Below are positions 26,534-34,975 of a stretch of 64,000 bases of DNA, piece after piece; position 1 is the stretch's first letter, and the number at the start of each line of letters is the position of its first letter. This DNA is from an uncultured Sphingomonas sp. (GTDB lineage Bacteria > Pseudomonadota > Alphaproteobacteria > Sphingomonadales > Sphingomonadaceae), in assembly GCF_936927845.1 (NCBI RefSeq), contig NZ_CAKZHV010000067.1:124001-188000 (forward strand), written 5' to 3'. The notes under the pieces were generated by a model. It ran no database searches. It was not told where the DNA came from and saw nothing but the letters and a program-made list of their open reading frames with translations. A program made the translations under genes and the position numbers.

Positions 26534-26869
26534 TCAGCGCTGTTTCTTCGTGATCGTGGCGGTGAAGTCCGGGTCCTTTTTCGCCACCCAGTCGACGAAT
26601 TTGCGCACGCTCGGGTGTTCCAGCAATCCCGCGACGTTCATGCCGTGCCGCTGCAATTCCGAATTGGTAGCATTGGCGGTCAGCGTTTGCTGACAGATCG
26701 GATGCATCGGCACGACATCGCGCCCGCCGCGGCTCTTCGGCACGGGATGGTGCCACACGATCGTCGCACCCGTCGGCCGCCCGCACAGCCAGCATGGCAC
26801 CGGCGGGGCGGCGGCTTCATTTTCTTTCGGAAGGTGATCGTAGGGGTCGTGCTTTGAACGTCTGGCCAT
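26534..26869 (-). CDS. HNH-fold protein
   Basis: A 111-aa protein with an HNH zinc-finger nuclease pattern: CWLCGRPTG, then VWHHPVPKSRGGRDVVPMHP and ICQQTLTANATNSELQRHG. Cys pairs and His-His fit an HNH endonuclease module. Found as a small stand-alone gene in many sphingomonads; target and role unknown. Convergent with the esterase gene, 10 bp apart. Confidence 0.75.
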   Translation of the reverse strand: MARRSKHDPYDHLPKENEAAAPPVPCWLCGRPTGATIVWHHPVPKSRGGRDVVPMHPICQQTLTANATNSELQRHGMNVAGLLEHPSVRKFVDWVAKKDPDFTATITKKQR

Positions 26870-26979
26870 GATGTGATCCGGTTGCGCTACTCGGCCCCGC
26901 TTGTAGCGGAGCGATGCGCCAGGTCATAAGGAAAGCCGCGAACGGCACGCGCGTCGCGGTCCGATTTGGGGGAAGATGG

Positions 26980-27339
26980 ATGGCCGACGCTGCCAAACCG
27001 TGGAACGCGGCGCTGGTCCGCACCTGGCTGGAGCGCCGCTACGAGGCGTCACGGCTCGATCAGGCCGCGGCCGACCGGCGTGGCTACGACGCCCGCGACG
27101 ATTTCGACCAGGCGGCGGCCGAGGAATGGGTGTGCCGCGCGCTCAAAACCGCCGATTGCGTCAACGATCAGCGTGCCTTCGCCGCCCGCCTGAAGGAGTT
27201 GATCGCGCAGGACGATTATCCAGCGACGGGCCTCAACGACGACATCCGGTTCGAGCGGTACGTGCGCAGCTATCTGCGAAAACTCGCCAAGATGACGAAA
27301 GCCAACGAAGGCTTCGAGAAGACTTTGCGTCACCAGTAA
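26980..27339 (+). CDS. Hypothetical charged protein
   Basis: A 119-aa soluble protein with no recognised domain. It starts MADAAKPWNAALVRTWLERR, then DQAAADRRGYDARDDFDQAA, and ends with basic residues. The start at 26980 is chosen because GGGGGAAG lies upstream; an earlier ATG at 26914 gives 141 aa. Base composition is like its neighbours. Function unknown. Confidence 0.55.
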   Translation: MADAAKPWNAALVRTWLERRYEASRLDQAAADRRGYDARDDFDQAAAEEWVCRALKTADCVNDQRAFAARLKELIAQDDYPATGLNDDIRFERYVRSYLRKLAKMTKANEGFEKTLRHQ

Positions 27340-27423
27340 GGGTGCGCAGCGCGTCCGCTTCGATGTAGCGGCGCAGCCTCCAGGCGCCTAGAACGGGCGA
27401 CACCCATCTTGCCGGATACCGCC

Positions 27424-29376
27424 ATGCGTCACGCTTCCCTGTTCGTCCTCACCCTCGCGAGCATCCCCGCACTGCTCGCCGCACAGACCGCCGCGCCGCG
27501 CTACGGCCAATGGGGCCTCGAATTGCAGAACATGGACCGCAGCGTGAAGCCGGGCGACGACTTCTACGCTTATGCCGAGGGCAATTGGCTGCGCGATCAC
27601 GCGATCCCGGCCGACAAGGTCGGCGCGGGCTACAATTACGACCTGCCCGACGAGATCGAGGGGCAGGTCCGTCGCATCGTCGAGAATGCCGCCGCGCACC
27701 CCGGCGACGCGACCGCGCGCAAGGTCGGCGACTTCTACGCCGCGTGGATGGACGCGCCCGGGATCGAGCAGCGCGGACTGGCACCGGTGAAGCCGTGGCT
27801 AGCGCGGATCGACGCGGTCACGACGCGTCCGCAGCTCGTCCAGTTGATGATGCGGCCCGGCTATGCCTCGCCGGTCAATATCGGCATCTCGACCGACGCC
27901 GACGATCCGACGCGCTACATGGTCGACGCCGGGCAGGCACGGCTCGGCCTGCCGACGCGCGATTATTACCTGCTGACCGGCGAGAAATACGACGCGATCC
28001 GCCGCGCCTACCGCGCTTATCTCGTTCGCATCCAGACGCTCGCCGGCATCCGCGACGCAGGCGCCCGCGCCGATCGCATCATCGCGCTGGAAACGCGGCT
28101 GAGCCAGGACCAGTGGACGCCCGAGCAGCGCCGCGATCCGGTGAAGACGCACAATCCGATGACCCGCGCCGCGCTGACGACGCTCGCGCCCGAACTCGAC
28201 TGGACGCCGACGCTCGCCAGCATGGGATTGGGCACGGCCGAGCGCGTCAACGTGTCCGAGCCGAGCGCGGTCGCCGCCGCGTCGAAGCGGATCGGCGACG
28301 TGCCCCTGTCGACGTGGAAGGAGTGGATGACCGCGCGCTTCCTCTCGAACGCCGCTCCCTTCCTGCCCGCCGCGTTCGATCAGGCGAATTTCGATTTTTA
28401 TTCCAAGACGCTGCGCGGCGTGCCCGAACAGCGCGCGCGGTGGAAGCGCGGCATGGCGCTGATCGACGACGCGCTCGGCGAGGCGGTCGGTGCGATCTAC
28501 GTGCAGCAATATTGGTCGCCCGCGACGCAGGCGAAGGCGGACGAGCTCGTCGGCGACATGCAGGCCGCGTACAAGGACAAGATCGAGGCCGCGACGTGGA
28601 TGGACGACGCCACGCGCCGCGCCGCGCTCGCCAAGCTGGCGACCTTCGATCCGCGCGTCGGGCACCCGAAGAAGTGGATCGATTATTCCGCCTTGCGCAT
28701 CAGCCGCACCGATCCGCTCGCGAACAATCTGGCGGTCGCCGACTTCCAGTGGCGCCAGCAGCTCGCGCGCTTCCCCAAGCCGGTCGACCGCGGGCTGTGG
28801 TACATGACGCCGCAGACGGTGAACGCTTATTACGACCCGACGATGAACCAGATCACGCTGCCAGCCGCGATCCTGCAACCGCCGTTCTTCGATCCCAACG
28901 CCGACCCCGCGGTCAATTACGCCGAGACCGGCGCGACCACGATCGGGCACGAGATGGGCCACGGCTTCGACGATCAGGGCCGCCAGTTCGACGAGCGTGG
29001 CCGGCTGCGCGACTGGTGGAGCAAGGAGACGGCGGCCAAGTACACCATCCAGGCCGATCGGCTCGCGACGCAGTTCGACGGCTACGAACCGATCCCCGGC
29101 GTGCACATCAAGGGCCGGCTGACGCTGGGCGAGAACCTCGCCGATCTGGGCGGGCTGGAGACCGCCTACGCCGCCTACCGCCGCTATGTCGCACGCCACG
29201 GCGAGCCCGCGGTACTCGACGGGTTGACCGGCGATCAGCGCTTCTTTCTCGCCTATGCGCAGGCCTGGCAGGGCAAGCGCCGCGAAGAGGCGTCGCGCCA
29301 GGCACTGCTCAGCGACCCGCACTCGCCCGACAAATACCGCGTCAACGGCATCGTCCGCAACTTTGCGCCCTGGTAG
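27424..29376 (+). pseudogene. M13-family metallopeptidase, 3' end cut off by transposon insertion
   Basis: Periplasmic zinc oligopeptidase of the PepO/neprilysin type. After a signal peptide (about 1-18), the Peptidase_M13 N-terminal domain follows, then HEMGH at residues 509-513 in TIGHEMGHGFDDQGRQFD and ENLADLGGLETAY with the third zinc ligand Glu. The frame ends after NFAPW at residue 650 because the transposon starts within the next codon: TA from the target duplication plus the first G of the element make TAG. The lost tail (24 residues ending RVSVWQ) is at 32608-32680. C-terminal residues of M13 enzymes are usually conserved, so activity is doubtful. Confidence 0.9.
29368..29375. repeat. 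Left 8-bp target site duplication of the transposon
   Basis: CCCTGGTA directly before the left inverted repeat, repeated directly after the right one at 32600-32607. Joining the flanks restores the peptidase reading frame (...FAP-W-YKAFD...). Confidence 0.9.
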
Positions 29377-29397
29377 GTAGTGTCTCAGTTTGAATTT
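29376..29397 (+). repeat. Left terminal inverted repeat
   Basis: Begins GGTAGTGTCTCAGTTTGAAT; the 22 bases match the reverse complement of 32578-32599 exactly. Confidence 0.92.
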
Positions 29398-29435
29398 CGC
29401 GGCTGATCCGGTGGCATCCAGCGCCCGCCTCCTAT

Positions 29436-29453
29436 ATGCTTAGCGGAAAGCAT
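29436..29453. promoter_or_regulatory. Palindrome before the first cargo gene
   Basis: ATGCTT at 29436-29441 and AAGCAT at 29448-29453, six-base spacer, ten bases before the first cargo ATG. A TATGCT at 29435-29440 could be a -10 box overlapped by it, though no good -35 is seen. Operator or leader hairpin; inference. Confidence 0.4.
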
Positions 29454-29462
29454 GGAGGCGAT

Positions 29463-29624
29463 ATGGCTACAAACTCGAGGGCTTGGCTGGAAGGCAAGTG
29501 CGCCGGCGATGCGGGCGAACCAGAACACAAGAACCCCTATCGCGGTGCGGATTTCGAAACTTGGTTGCAAGGGTGGAAAGCTGGTCGGTCCGAAAGCAGC
29601 GCGAGGAGCCGCAACAATGCCTAA
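29463..29624 (+). CDS. Rmf/CrpP-like small protein (transposon cargo)
   Basis: A 53-aa protein. GKCAGDAGEPEHKNPYRGAD then FETWLQGWKAGRSE follows the G-x2-A-x2-G...NPY...W-x2-GW pattern of the ribosome modulation factor/CrpP fold. Family members bind ribosomes (Rmf) or, as CrpP, have been linked to ciprofloxacin resistance; here only the pattern is seen. RBS GGAGG lies seven bases before the ATG. It overlaps the next gene by eight bases. Not assigned a function. Confidence 0.5.
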   Translation: MATNSRAWLEGKCAGDAGEPEHKNPYRGADFETWLQGWKAGRSESSARSRNNA

Positions 29625-29847
29625 AGGCCCCCGCGGAGAGAAGCGCCCCGCCGACGCGATCGGCCTAGCGGTAATGGTCGGCAAAATCGCCACCGGCGAG
29701 ATCGATGACGAGCGCGAGACGCTATCCAGCGCCGCCGCTGAGCTTGGCCGCAAGGGCGGGCAGAAGCGCGCCGAGGGCATGTCACCGGAGCGGCGAGCAG
29801 AGATCGCGAAAGCGGCTGCGGCGAAGCGGTGGGCGAAAAGGGATTGA
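29617..29847 (+). CDS. Small basic protein with KGG-type repeat (transposon cargo)
   Basis: A 76-aa protein; start 29617 after AGGAG. The C-terminus ELGRKGGQKRAEGMSPERRA then EIAKAAAAKRWAKRD resembles the G-R-K-G-G...S-P-E-x-R...A...A-K-R-W motif of small nucleic-acid-binding proteins. The N-terminal half IGLAVMVGKIATGEIDDERE is helical. Possible RNA/DNA binding; partner of the upstream gene by overlap. Function unknown. Confidence 0.55.
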   Translation: MPKGPRGEKRPADAIGLAVMVGKIATGEIDDERETLSSAAAELGRKGGQKRAEGMSPERRAEIAKAAAAKRWAKRD

Positions 29848-29904
29848 CCGCCGTTACGTTTCTCGACATTATTTAATCGTCAGAAATGCAACGTTGAGGT
29901 CGAG

Positions 29905-30561
29905 ATGCCGGCAGTCGTGAAGCACCAGGATTACGAGGTTCTTCCTCATCTGGAAGCCATGCACCTGCCGCGCGCGGTGCTGCTTGATATCTTTGATATC
30001 GCGCTGGGCGAGTGGGCCAACGTCAACGATGACGATCCCGTAGAAACGCGCCTTGATGAGATGCGGCGGTGGCTAACGCGACACCTGCGCACCGACATGC
30101 GGTTGCGCGAACTTGGCTGGACCAAGTGCAAGCACGGGAAAATCGAAGGGATCAAGCACGACGCGCTTGGCTTGAAGTTGGCAGCTTTTAACACCGACGC
30201 ACGTACAGGTGTAGTCTCCAAGAAGCCGAGCAACGTGTCTAAGAAGGGGCCGCAAACAACGGAGCTAACCGAGCACAATAGCGCCGTAGCAGAGCCGGAC
30301 ATGTTCGGATATGTGAAGGGCGTTTGCAGCGACCCGGTGTCAAAATACGACTTTTGGTGTTTTTGTGTTCACGCCAGTGATGAGTCCAAGTCGGCAGAGA
30401 TTTCGCGTCCTATCGAGATAGTAGGCGGTTTCGTGCGAGACTTTTCTACGCGCGTGATCCTTCTAGAGCCCGGTCAGCGACCAGGGCGCCTGAAGCCTAA
30501 TCCTGTGCCGGAGGACTTCGCTGCGATTGAGACGCCGAGCATCAGCCGCCGTAAAGCCTAG
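29905..30561 (+). CDS. Unrecognised 218-aa protein paired with HTH-ImmA/IrrE (transposon cargo)
   Basis: No family recognised. The N-terminal part (about 1-75) is helical and acidic, e.g. AVLLDIFDIALGEWANVNDD. A basic middle follows (about 75-110, KHGKIEGIKHDALGLK). The C-terminal part is strand-rich with PVSKYDFWCFCVHASDESKS and FVRDFSTRVILLEPG. No signal or membrane segment. RBS GAGG before the ATG at 29905. It ends two bases before the HTH-ImmA gene, so they form an operon. Base composition is clearly more AT-rich than the chromosome. It may be the target, toxin or partner of the protease. Confidence 0.7.
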   Translation: MPAVVKHQDYEVLPHLEAMHLPRAVLLDIFDIALGEWANVNDDDPVETRLDEMRRWLTRHLRTDMRLRELGWTKCKHGKIEGIKHDALGLKLAAFNTDARTGVVSKKPSNVSKKGPQTTELTEHNSAVAEPDMFGYVKGVCSDPVSKYDFWCFCVHASDESKSAEISRPIEIVGGFVRDFSTRVILLEPGQRPGRLKPNPVPEDFAAIETPSISRRKA

Positions 30562-30563
30562 CC

Positions 30564-31667
30564 ATGTTCAATCCGCAGAGACTTACCATCGCCAGGGAAC
30601 GCCGGGCGATGACGAAGAAGGCAGTTGCCGAACGCGTTGGCCTGTCTACAAACACAATCCATCGGTATGAGACTGGCGAGCTAAAGCCTAGCGACGACAA
30701 TCTGCGGGAGATTTCGGCCGTCTTAGAGTTCCCTCTTGTCTTCTTTGAGGACGAGGAGGAGCTGGATCAGCCGCGACTCGACAACGCCAGCTTTAGAGGC
30801 CTTGCCAGTAAGACTGACAGGATAATGAAAGCCGCGCTGCAATCCGGTACGCTAGCTTACCGTTTTGATGATTGGATTTCGGAGCGGTACAATCGAGTGC
30901 CTCTCGATCTGCCAGAATATCCTGCTCAAATGAACCCGAAGGTTGCTGCAAGGATGCTCCGCCAGCAATGGCGCCTCGGCGACAAGCCTATCGAGAATAT
31001 GGTTCACCTCTTAGAGGCGAAAGGCATCCGAGTCTTCTCGCTCGCCGAGAACAACAAAGAGATAGACGCGTATTCTGTATGGCGTGACGACATTCCGTAT
31101 ATATTTCTCAATCGCTTCAAATCCGCAGAGCGCAGCCGCTTTGACGCGGCTCATGAGCTATGCCATCTTTGCCTTCATAAGCATGGCGGCGCTACGGCGG
31201 AGAAGAAAAACAGTCCTATCGAAAAGGATGCTCAAGCTTTTGCTGGCGAGTTCCTTATGCCTGAGGCGGACGTTAGGTCGATCGTGAACACGGCGATTTA
31301 CTCAGTAGACGATCTCTTGCCTTATAAGCGTCGTTGGCGTGTCGCGGCGGTAGCACTAGCGTACCGCCTATTGGAGCTTGGCGTTCTACGGCAAAGCCAG
31401 AGTAACTCCTTCTATGTAGAAATGTCACGTCGTGGATGGCTGAAAGAAGAGCCGCAGACAATCGCGCGGGAGCAGTCAAACCTTTGGCAGCAGATTTTCG
31501 ATGATCTGCGCCAATCGGACATAACCAAAGCAGACATTTCTAATGAGACGGGCGTTCCAGTCTGGGAGCTCGAAGCTCTGCTTTTTGGGCTCGCGAATAT
31601 GATAACTATCGACGGACGCGGGGAGCGCACAGCTCGGAGAAATCCGGGCCTTAGGCTCGTAAGCTGA
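30564..31667 (+). CDS. XRE-type HTH fused to ImmA/IrrE metallopeptidase (transposon cargo)
   Basis: A 367-aa protein. Residues 7-60 are a Cro/CI helix-turn-helix (LTIARERRAMTKKAVAERVG, then LSTNTIHRYETGELKP). Residues ~130-235 are an ImmA/IrrE zinc peptidase with HELCH at 197-201 and the downstream acidic ligand in IEKDAQAFAGEFLMP (Glu220). About 130 further residues have no assigned domain. Such proteins act as DNA-binding regulators with antirepressor protease activity (ImmA, IrrE). Lies 2 bp after the 218-aa gene and about 45 bp before the transposase, whose promoter carries a palindrome it could bind. Confidence 0.85.
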   Translation: MFNPQRLTIARERRAMTKKAVAERVGLSTNTIHRYETGELKPSDDNLREISAVLEFPLVFFEDEEELDQPRLDNASFRGLASKTDRIMKAALQSGTLAYRFDDWISERYNRVPLDLPEYPAQMNPKVAARMLRQQWRLGDKPIENMVHLLEAKGIRVFSLAENNKEIDAYSVWRDDIPYIFLNRFKSAERSRFDAAHELCHLCLHKHGGATAEKKNSPIEKDAQAFAGEFLMPEADVRSIVNTAIYSVDDLLPYKRRWRVAAVALAYRLLELGVLRQSQSNSFYVEMSRRGWLKEEPQTIAREQSNLWQQIFDDLRQSDITKADISNETGVPVWELEALLFGLANMITIDGRGERTARRNPGLRLVS

Positions 31668-31676
31668 GCTTTATGC

Positions 31677-31717
31677 TTGACGCTAAGCAAGAAAGTTCAT
31701 ATGCAATGCGTATGAAC
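31677..31717 (+). promoter_or_regulatory. Transposase promoter overlapped by a perfect palindrome (operator)
   Basis: TTGACG (31677-31682), 17-bp spacer, TATGCA (31700-31705) predict a start near 31712, which is the transposase ATG, so the message would be leaderless. GTTCATA (31695-31701) and TATGAAC (31711-31717) form a perfect 7-bp inverted repeat with a nine-base spacer across the -10 box and start. The layout is that of a repressor operator. Confidence 0.55.
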
Positions 31718-32590
31718 AAGCTTCCTCTCGCCAAGCGCACTCAAATCCTCGCCATGCTGTGCGAGGGTTCGTCCATGCGCTCGATCAGCCGCGTTGCCGA
31801 CGTGTCGATCAACACGGTGTCAAAGCTGCTGGTTGAGGCTGGCGAGGCTTGCTTGGCGCTGCATGATGAAACCGTGCGCAACGTGAAGGCGAGCCGCATC
31901 CAGTGCGATGAAATCTGGTCGTTCTGCCACGCCAAGCAGAAGAACGTGGCGACCGCGAAGGCCGCGCCCGAGGGCGCTGGCGACGTGTGGACGTGGACCG
32001 CGATCGACGCCGATACGAAGCTGATCGTGTCCTATCTGGTCGGCGGCCGTGGCAGCGATAGCGCCATTGAGCTGATGGACGACCTGCGCGACCGCCTTGC
32101 CAACCGCGTCCAGCTCACCACGGATGGCCACAAGGCTTATCTGGAGGCGGTTGAAGGCGCGTTCGGCGCGGACGTGGACTATGCGCAACTCGTGAAGCTC
32201 TATGGCCCGACGATCACCGCGCCGGGCCGCTACAGCCCTGCGGAGTGCATCGGCGCAAAGAAGCAGCGGGTCGAGGGCAACCCGGATCTCGCGCACGTCT
32301 CCACCAGCTATGTTGAGCGCCAGAACCTCACCATGCGCATGTCCATGCGACGGTTCACGCGCCTCACCAACGGCTTCTCCAAGAAGCTGGAGAACCACGT
32401 TCACGCGCTGGCGCTCTACTTCGTGTTCTACAACTTCTGCCGCATCCATAAGACGCTGCGCATGTCGCCCGCGATGGCGGCGGGGATCACCGATCGGCTC
32501 TGGTCGCTGGAGGATGTGATTGCGCGGATCGACGCGGATGCACCCGCCCCCAAGCCGCGCGGCCCTTACAAAAAGCAAAATTCAAACTGA
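31712..32590 (+). CDS. IS1-family-like transposase (long form)
   Basis: DDE transposase of 292 aa. A helix-turn-helix at about 20-45 (SSMRSISRVADVSINTVSKL) precedes the catalytic residues: Asp66 in QCDEIWSF, Asp138 in TTDGHKAY and Glu202 in SYVERQNLTM, with HIS-like RIHKTLRMSP after it. This is the long IS1-type transposase widespread in alphaproteobacteria and cyanobacteria. Start chosen at the ATG of MNKLPLAKRTQ, where homologs begin; an ATG six bases earlier and a frame from 31673 are possible. Its TGA lies within the right inverted repeat. Confidence 0.88.
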   Translation: MNKLPLAKRTQILAMLCEGSSMRSISRVADVSINTVSKLLVEAGEACLALHDETVRNVKASRIQCDEIWSFCHAKQKNVATAKAAPEGAGDVWTWTAIDADTKLIVSYLVGGRGSDSAIELMDDLRDRLANRVQLTTDGHKAYLEAVEGAFGADVDYAQLVKLYGPTITAPGRYSPAECIGAKKQRVEGNPDLAHVSTSYVERQNLTMRMSMRRFTRLTNGFSKKLENHVHALALYFVFYNFCRIHKTLRMSPAMAAGITDRLWSLEDVIARIDADAPAPKPRGPYKKQNSN

Positions 32591-32599
32591 GACACTACC
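32578..32599 (-). repeat. Right terminal inverted repeat
   Basis: Reverse complement of the left end over 22 bases, no mismatch. Contains the transposase stop codon. Confidence 0.92.
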
Positions 32600-32607
32600 C
32601 CCTGGTA
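32600..32607. repeat. Right 8-bp target site duplication of the transposon
   Basis: CCCTGGTA, identical to 29368-29375. Confidence 0.9.
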
Positions 32608-32680
32608 CAAGGCGTTCGACGTGAAACCGGGCGACGCTATGTATCTTCCCCCAGCGCAGCGCGTCAGCGTGTGGCAGTAA
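32608..32680 (+). pseudogene. Severed 3' end of the M13 metallopeptidase gene
   Basis: Following the right target duplication, the sequence reads in the peptidase frame as YKAFDVKPGDAMYLPPAQRV and then SVWQ followed by TAA. This is the conserved C-terminal segment of bacterial M13 peptidases. It has no start of its own. The next gene begins at 32839; the ~160 bp between hold nothing clear. Confidence 0.88.
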
Positions 32681-32838
32681 CCGGGCCGGGCTGACGCATG
32701 TCGCGCGGGCTTCGGTTCGCGCGACAGCACCGGACTACGACCATCCGATCGCCCGCCTTTCACATCTGGCCCCCTCGCATCCAGCGGCGCGCGCCCTATC
32801 TGCGGGCGGTCGCCGAACGGCGGCGACCAGGGGGCTTC

Positions 32839-33765
<927 letters not shown>

Positions 33766-33769
<4 letters not shown>

Positions 33770-34533
33770 ACCTCAATCTCCACGGCATCTGGGCGATCTA
33801 CCGCTTCGAGATGGCGCGCTCGCTGCGCACCTTGTGGCAAAGCCTGGTCGGTCCCGTCCTCACCACCAGCCTGTATTTCATCGTGTTCGGCGGCGCGATC
33901 GGCAGCCGGATGCAAAGCGTCGACGGGGTCAGCTACGGCAGCTTCATCGTGCCCGGCCTCATCATGCTGTCGCTCCTGACTCAAAGCGTCGGCAATGCCT
34001 CGATCGGCATCTATTTCCCGAAGTTCACCGGTACGATCTTCGAGCTGCTATCCGCGCCGATCTCGTCGATGGAGCTCGTCATCGGCTACGTCGGCGCGGC
34101 CGCCACCAAATCGGTGGTGATCGGCGCGATCATCCTCGCGACCTCGGCCTTTTTCGTGCCCGTCGTGGTTGAGCATCCGCTCGCGATGATCGCGTTCCTC
34201 GTGCTGACCTCGGCCGCGTTCAGCCTGTTCGGGTTCATTCTCGGCATCTGGGCGAACAGTTTCGAGCAGTTGAACTTCGTGCCGCTGCTGCTCATCACCC
34301 CGCTCACCTTTCTGGGCGGCAGCTTCTACTCGATCGACATGCTGCCGCAGCCGTGGCGCACGGTCAGCCTGTTCAACCCGGTGGTGTACCTGGTCAGCGG
34401 CTTTCGCTGGAGCTTCTTCGGCCGGGGCGACGTCGATATCGCGCTCAGCCTCGGCGTGACCTTGGCGTTCCTCCTCACCTGCCTCGCGGTGATCGCGTGG
34501 ATCTTCAAGAGCGGGTGGCGGCTGAAAAGCTGA
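33766..34533 (+). CDS. ABC-2 type transporter permease
   Basis: A 255-aa permease with six hydrophobic helices and the ABC-2 signature near the C-terminus (PLTFLGGSFYSIDMLPQPWR then LFNPVVYLVSGFRWSFFG). The GTG start overlaps the ATPase stop (GTGA), so the two form one exporter. Substrates of this class include drugs, polysaccharides or lipids; this cannot be told here. If the ATPase frameshift is real, the exporter is inactive. Followed by a strong terminator. Confidence 0.87.
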
Positions 34534-34590
34534 CGCGCCGTGACCATCGCCTCGGGCACCACGCCGTGGACGCCCATGTCGCGGCGAACG

Positions 34591-34628
34591 AAAAGGCGCG
34601 CCGCCCATCTCCGGGCGACGCGCCTTTT
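34591..34628. terminator. Bidirectional rho-independent terminator
   Basis: AAAAGGCGCGCCGCCC pairs with GGGCGACGCGCCTTTT: 16-bp stem with one mismatch, flanked by A- and T-runs. It lies between the convergent permease gene and the 99-aa protein gene. Confidence 0.85.
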
Positions 34629-34644
34629 CACCAATTGCGGGTGA

Positions 34645-34944
34645 TCAGCCCTTGCGCGTGCCCGACAAGGGGAAGCTTCCGAACGCGCCCGCGCCGACCT
34701 GGCCGGTCACGGTGTCGCCGTCGATCGTCGCGCTGCAATCCAGCGTCATCGGCATCGGCGAGGTCATCTGCTGCTTCCACTTGAGCGTGTCGCCGTCGAC
34801 CTCGCCCGACACGTCGGACGCGCCCATCGCGCCCGATGCCTGCCCCGAGAAGCTGTTGCCCTCGGTCTTCACCGTCAGCGTCAGATTCTGGTCGCCCAGC
34901 GGCGACTTCACCGTGCAATCGTAGGTACCGTCGAGATTGGCCAT
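34645..34944 (-). CDS. Conserved 99-aa protein of unknown function
   Basis: A small beta-rich protein, MANLDGTYDCTVKSPLGDQN, then VKTEGNSFSGQASGAMGASD and TLKWKQQMTSPMPMTLDCSA. It repeats a DGT-x-C / DGDTL pattern like a calycin-type barrel. A similar gene is common in sphingomonads. No signal peptide is seen. Function unknown. RBS AAAGGAGAG lies just before the ATG at 34944. 31 bp after the M16 peptidase gene on the same strand. Confidence 0.75.
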   Translation of the reverse strand: MANLDGTYDCTVKSPLGDQNLTLTVKTEGNSFSGQASGAMGASDVSGEVDGDTLKWKQQMTSPMPMTLDCSATIDGDTVTGQVGAGAFGSFPLSGTRKG

Positions 34945-34975
34945 GTTGCTCTCCTTTGAGGTCGTTTGAACGGGC

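Larger units (their letters stand above)
29376..32599 (+). mobile_element. IS1-family-like transposon with cargo genes, 3,224 bp
   Basis: Bounded by perfect 22-bp terminal inverted repeats beginning GGTAGTGTCTCAGTTTGAAT (29376-29397 and, reverse complement, 32578-32599) and an 8-bp target duplication CCCTGGTA. It contains five plus-strand genes: Rmf/CrpP-like, small basic, 218-aa unknown, HTH-ImmA/IrrE, and the transposase at the right end. The transposase stop lies inside the right repeat. The cargo from about 29,850 to 31,670 is visibly more AT-rich than the chromosome and than the transposase, so it was acquired separately. IS1 family by transposase type (D-D-E, long form) and target duplication size. 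Confidence 0.85.

Noticed and set aside
27510..29393. 627-aa frame overlapping the M13 peptidase
   Set aside because: Arg-rich off-frame shadow of the peptidase gene without any domain.
29905..31667. Classic type II toxin-antitoxin pair
   Set aside because: The 218-aa protein has no toxin fold I can recognise and the HTH-ImmA protein is long; kept as a hypothesis rather than a call.
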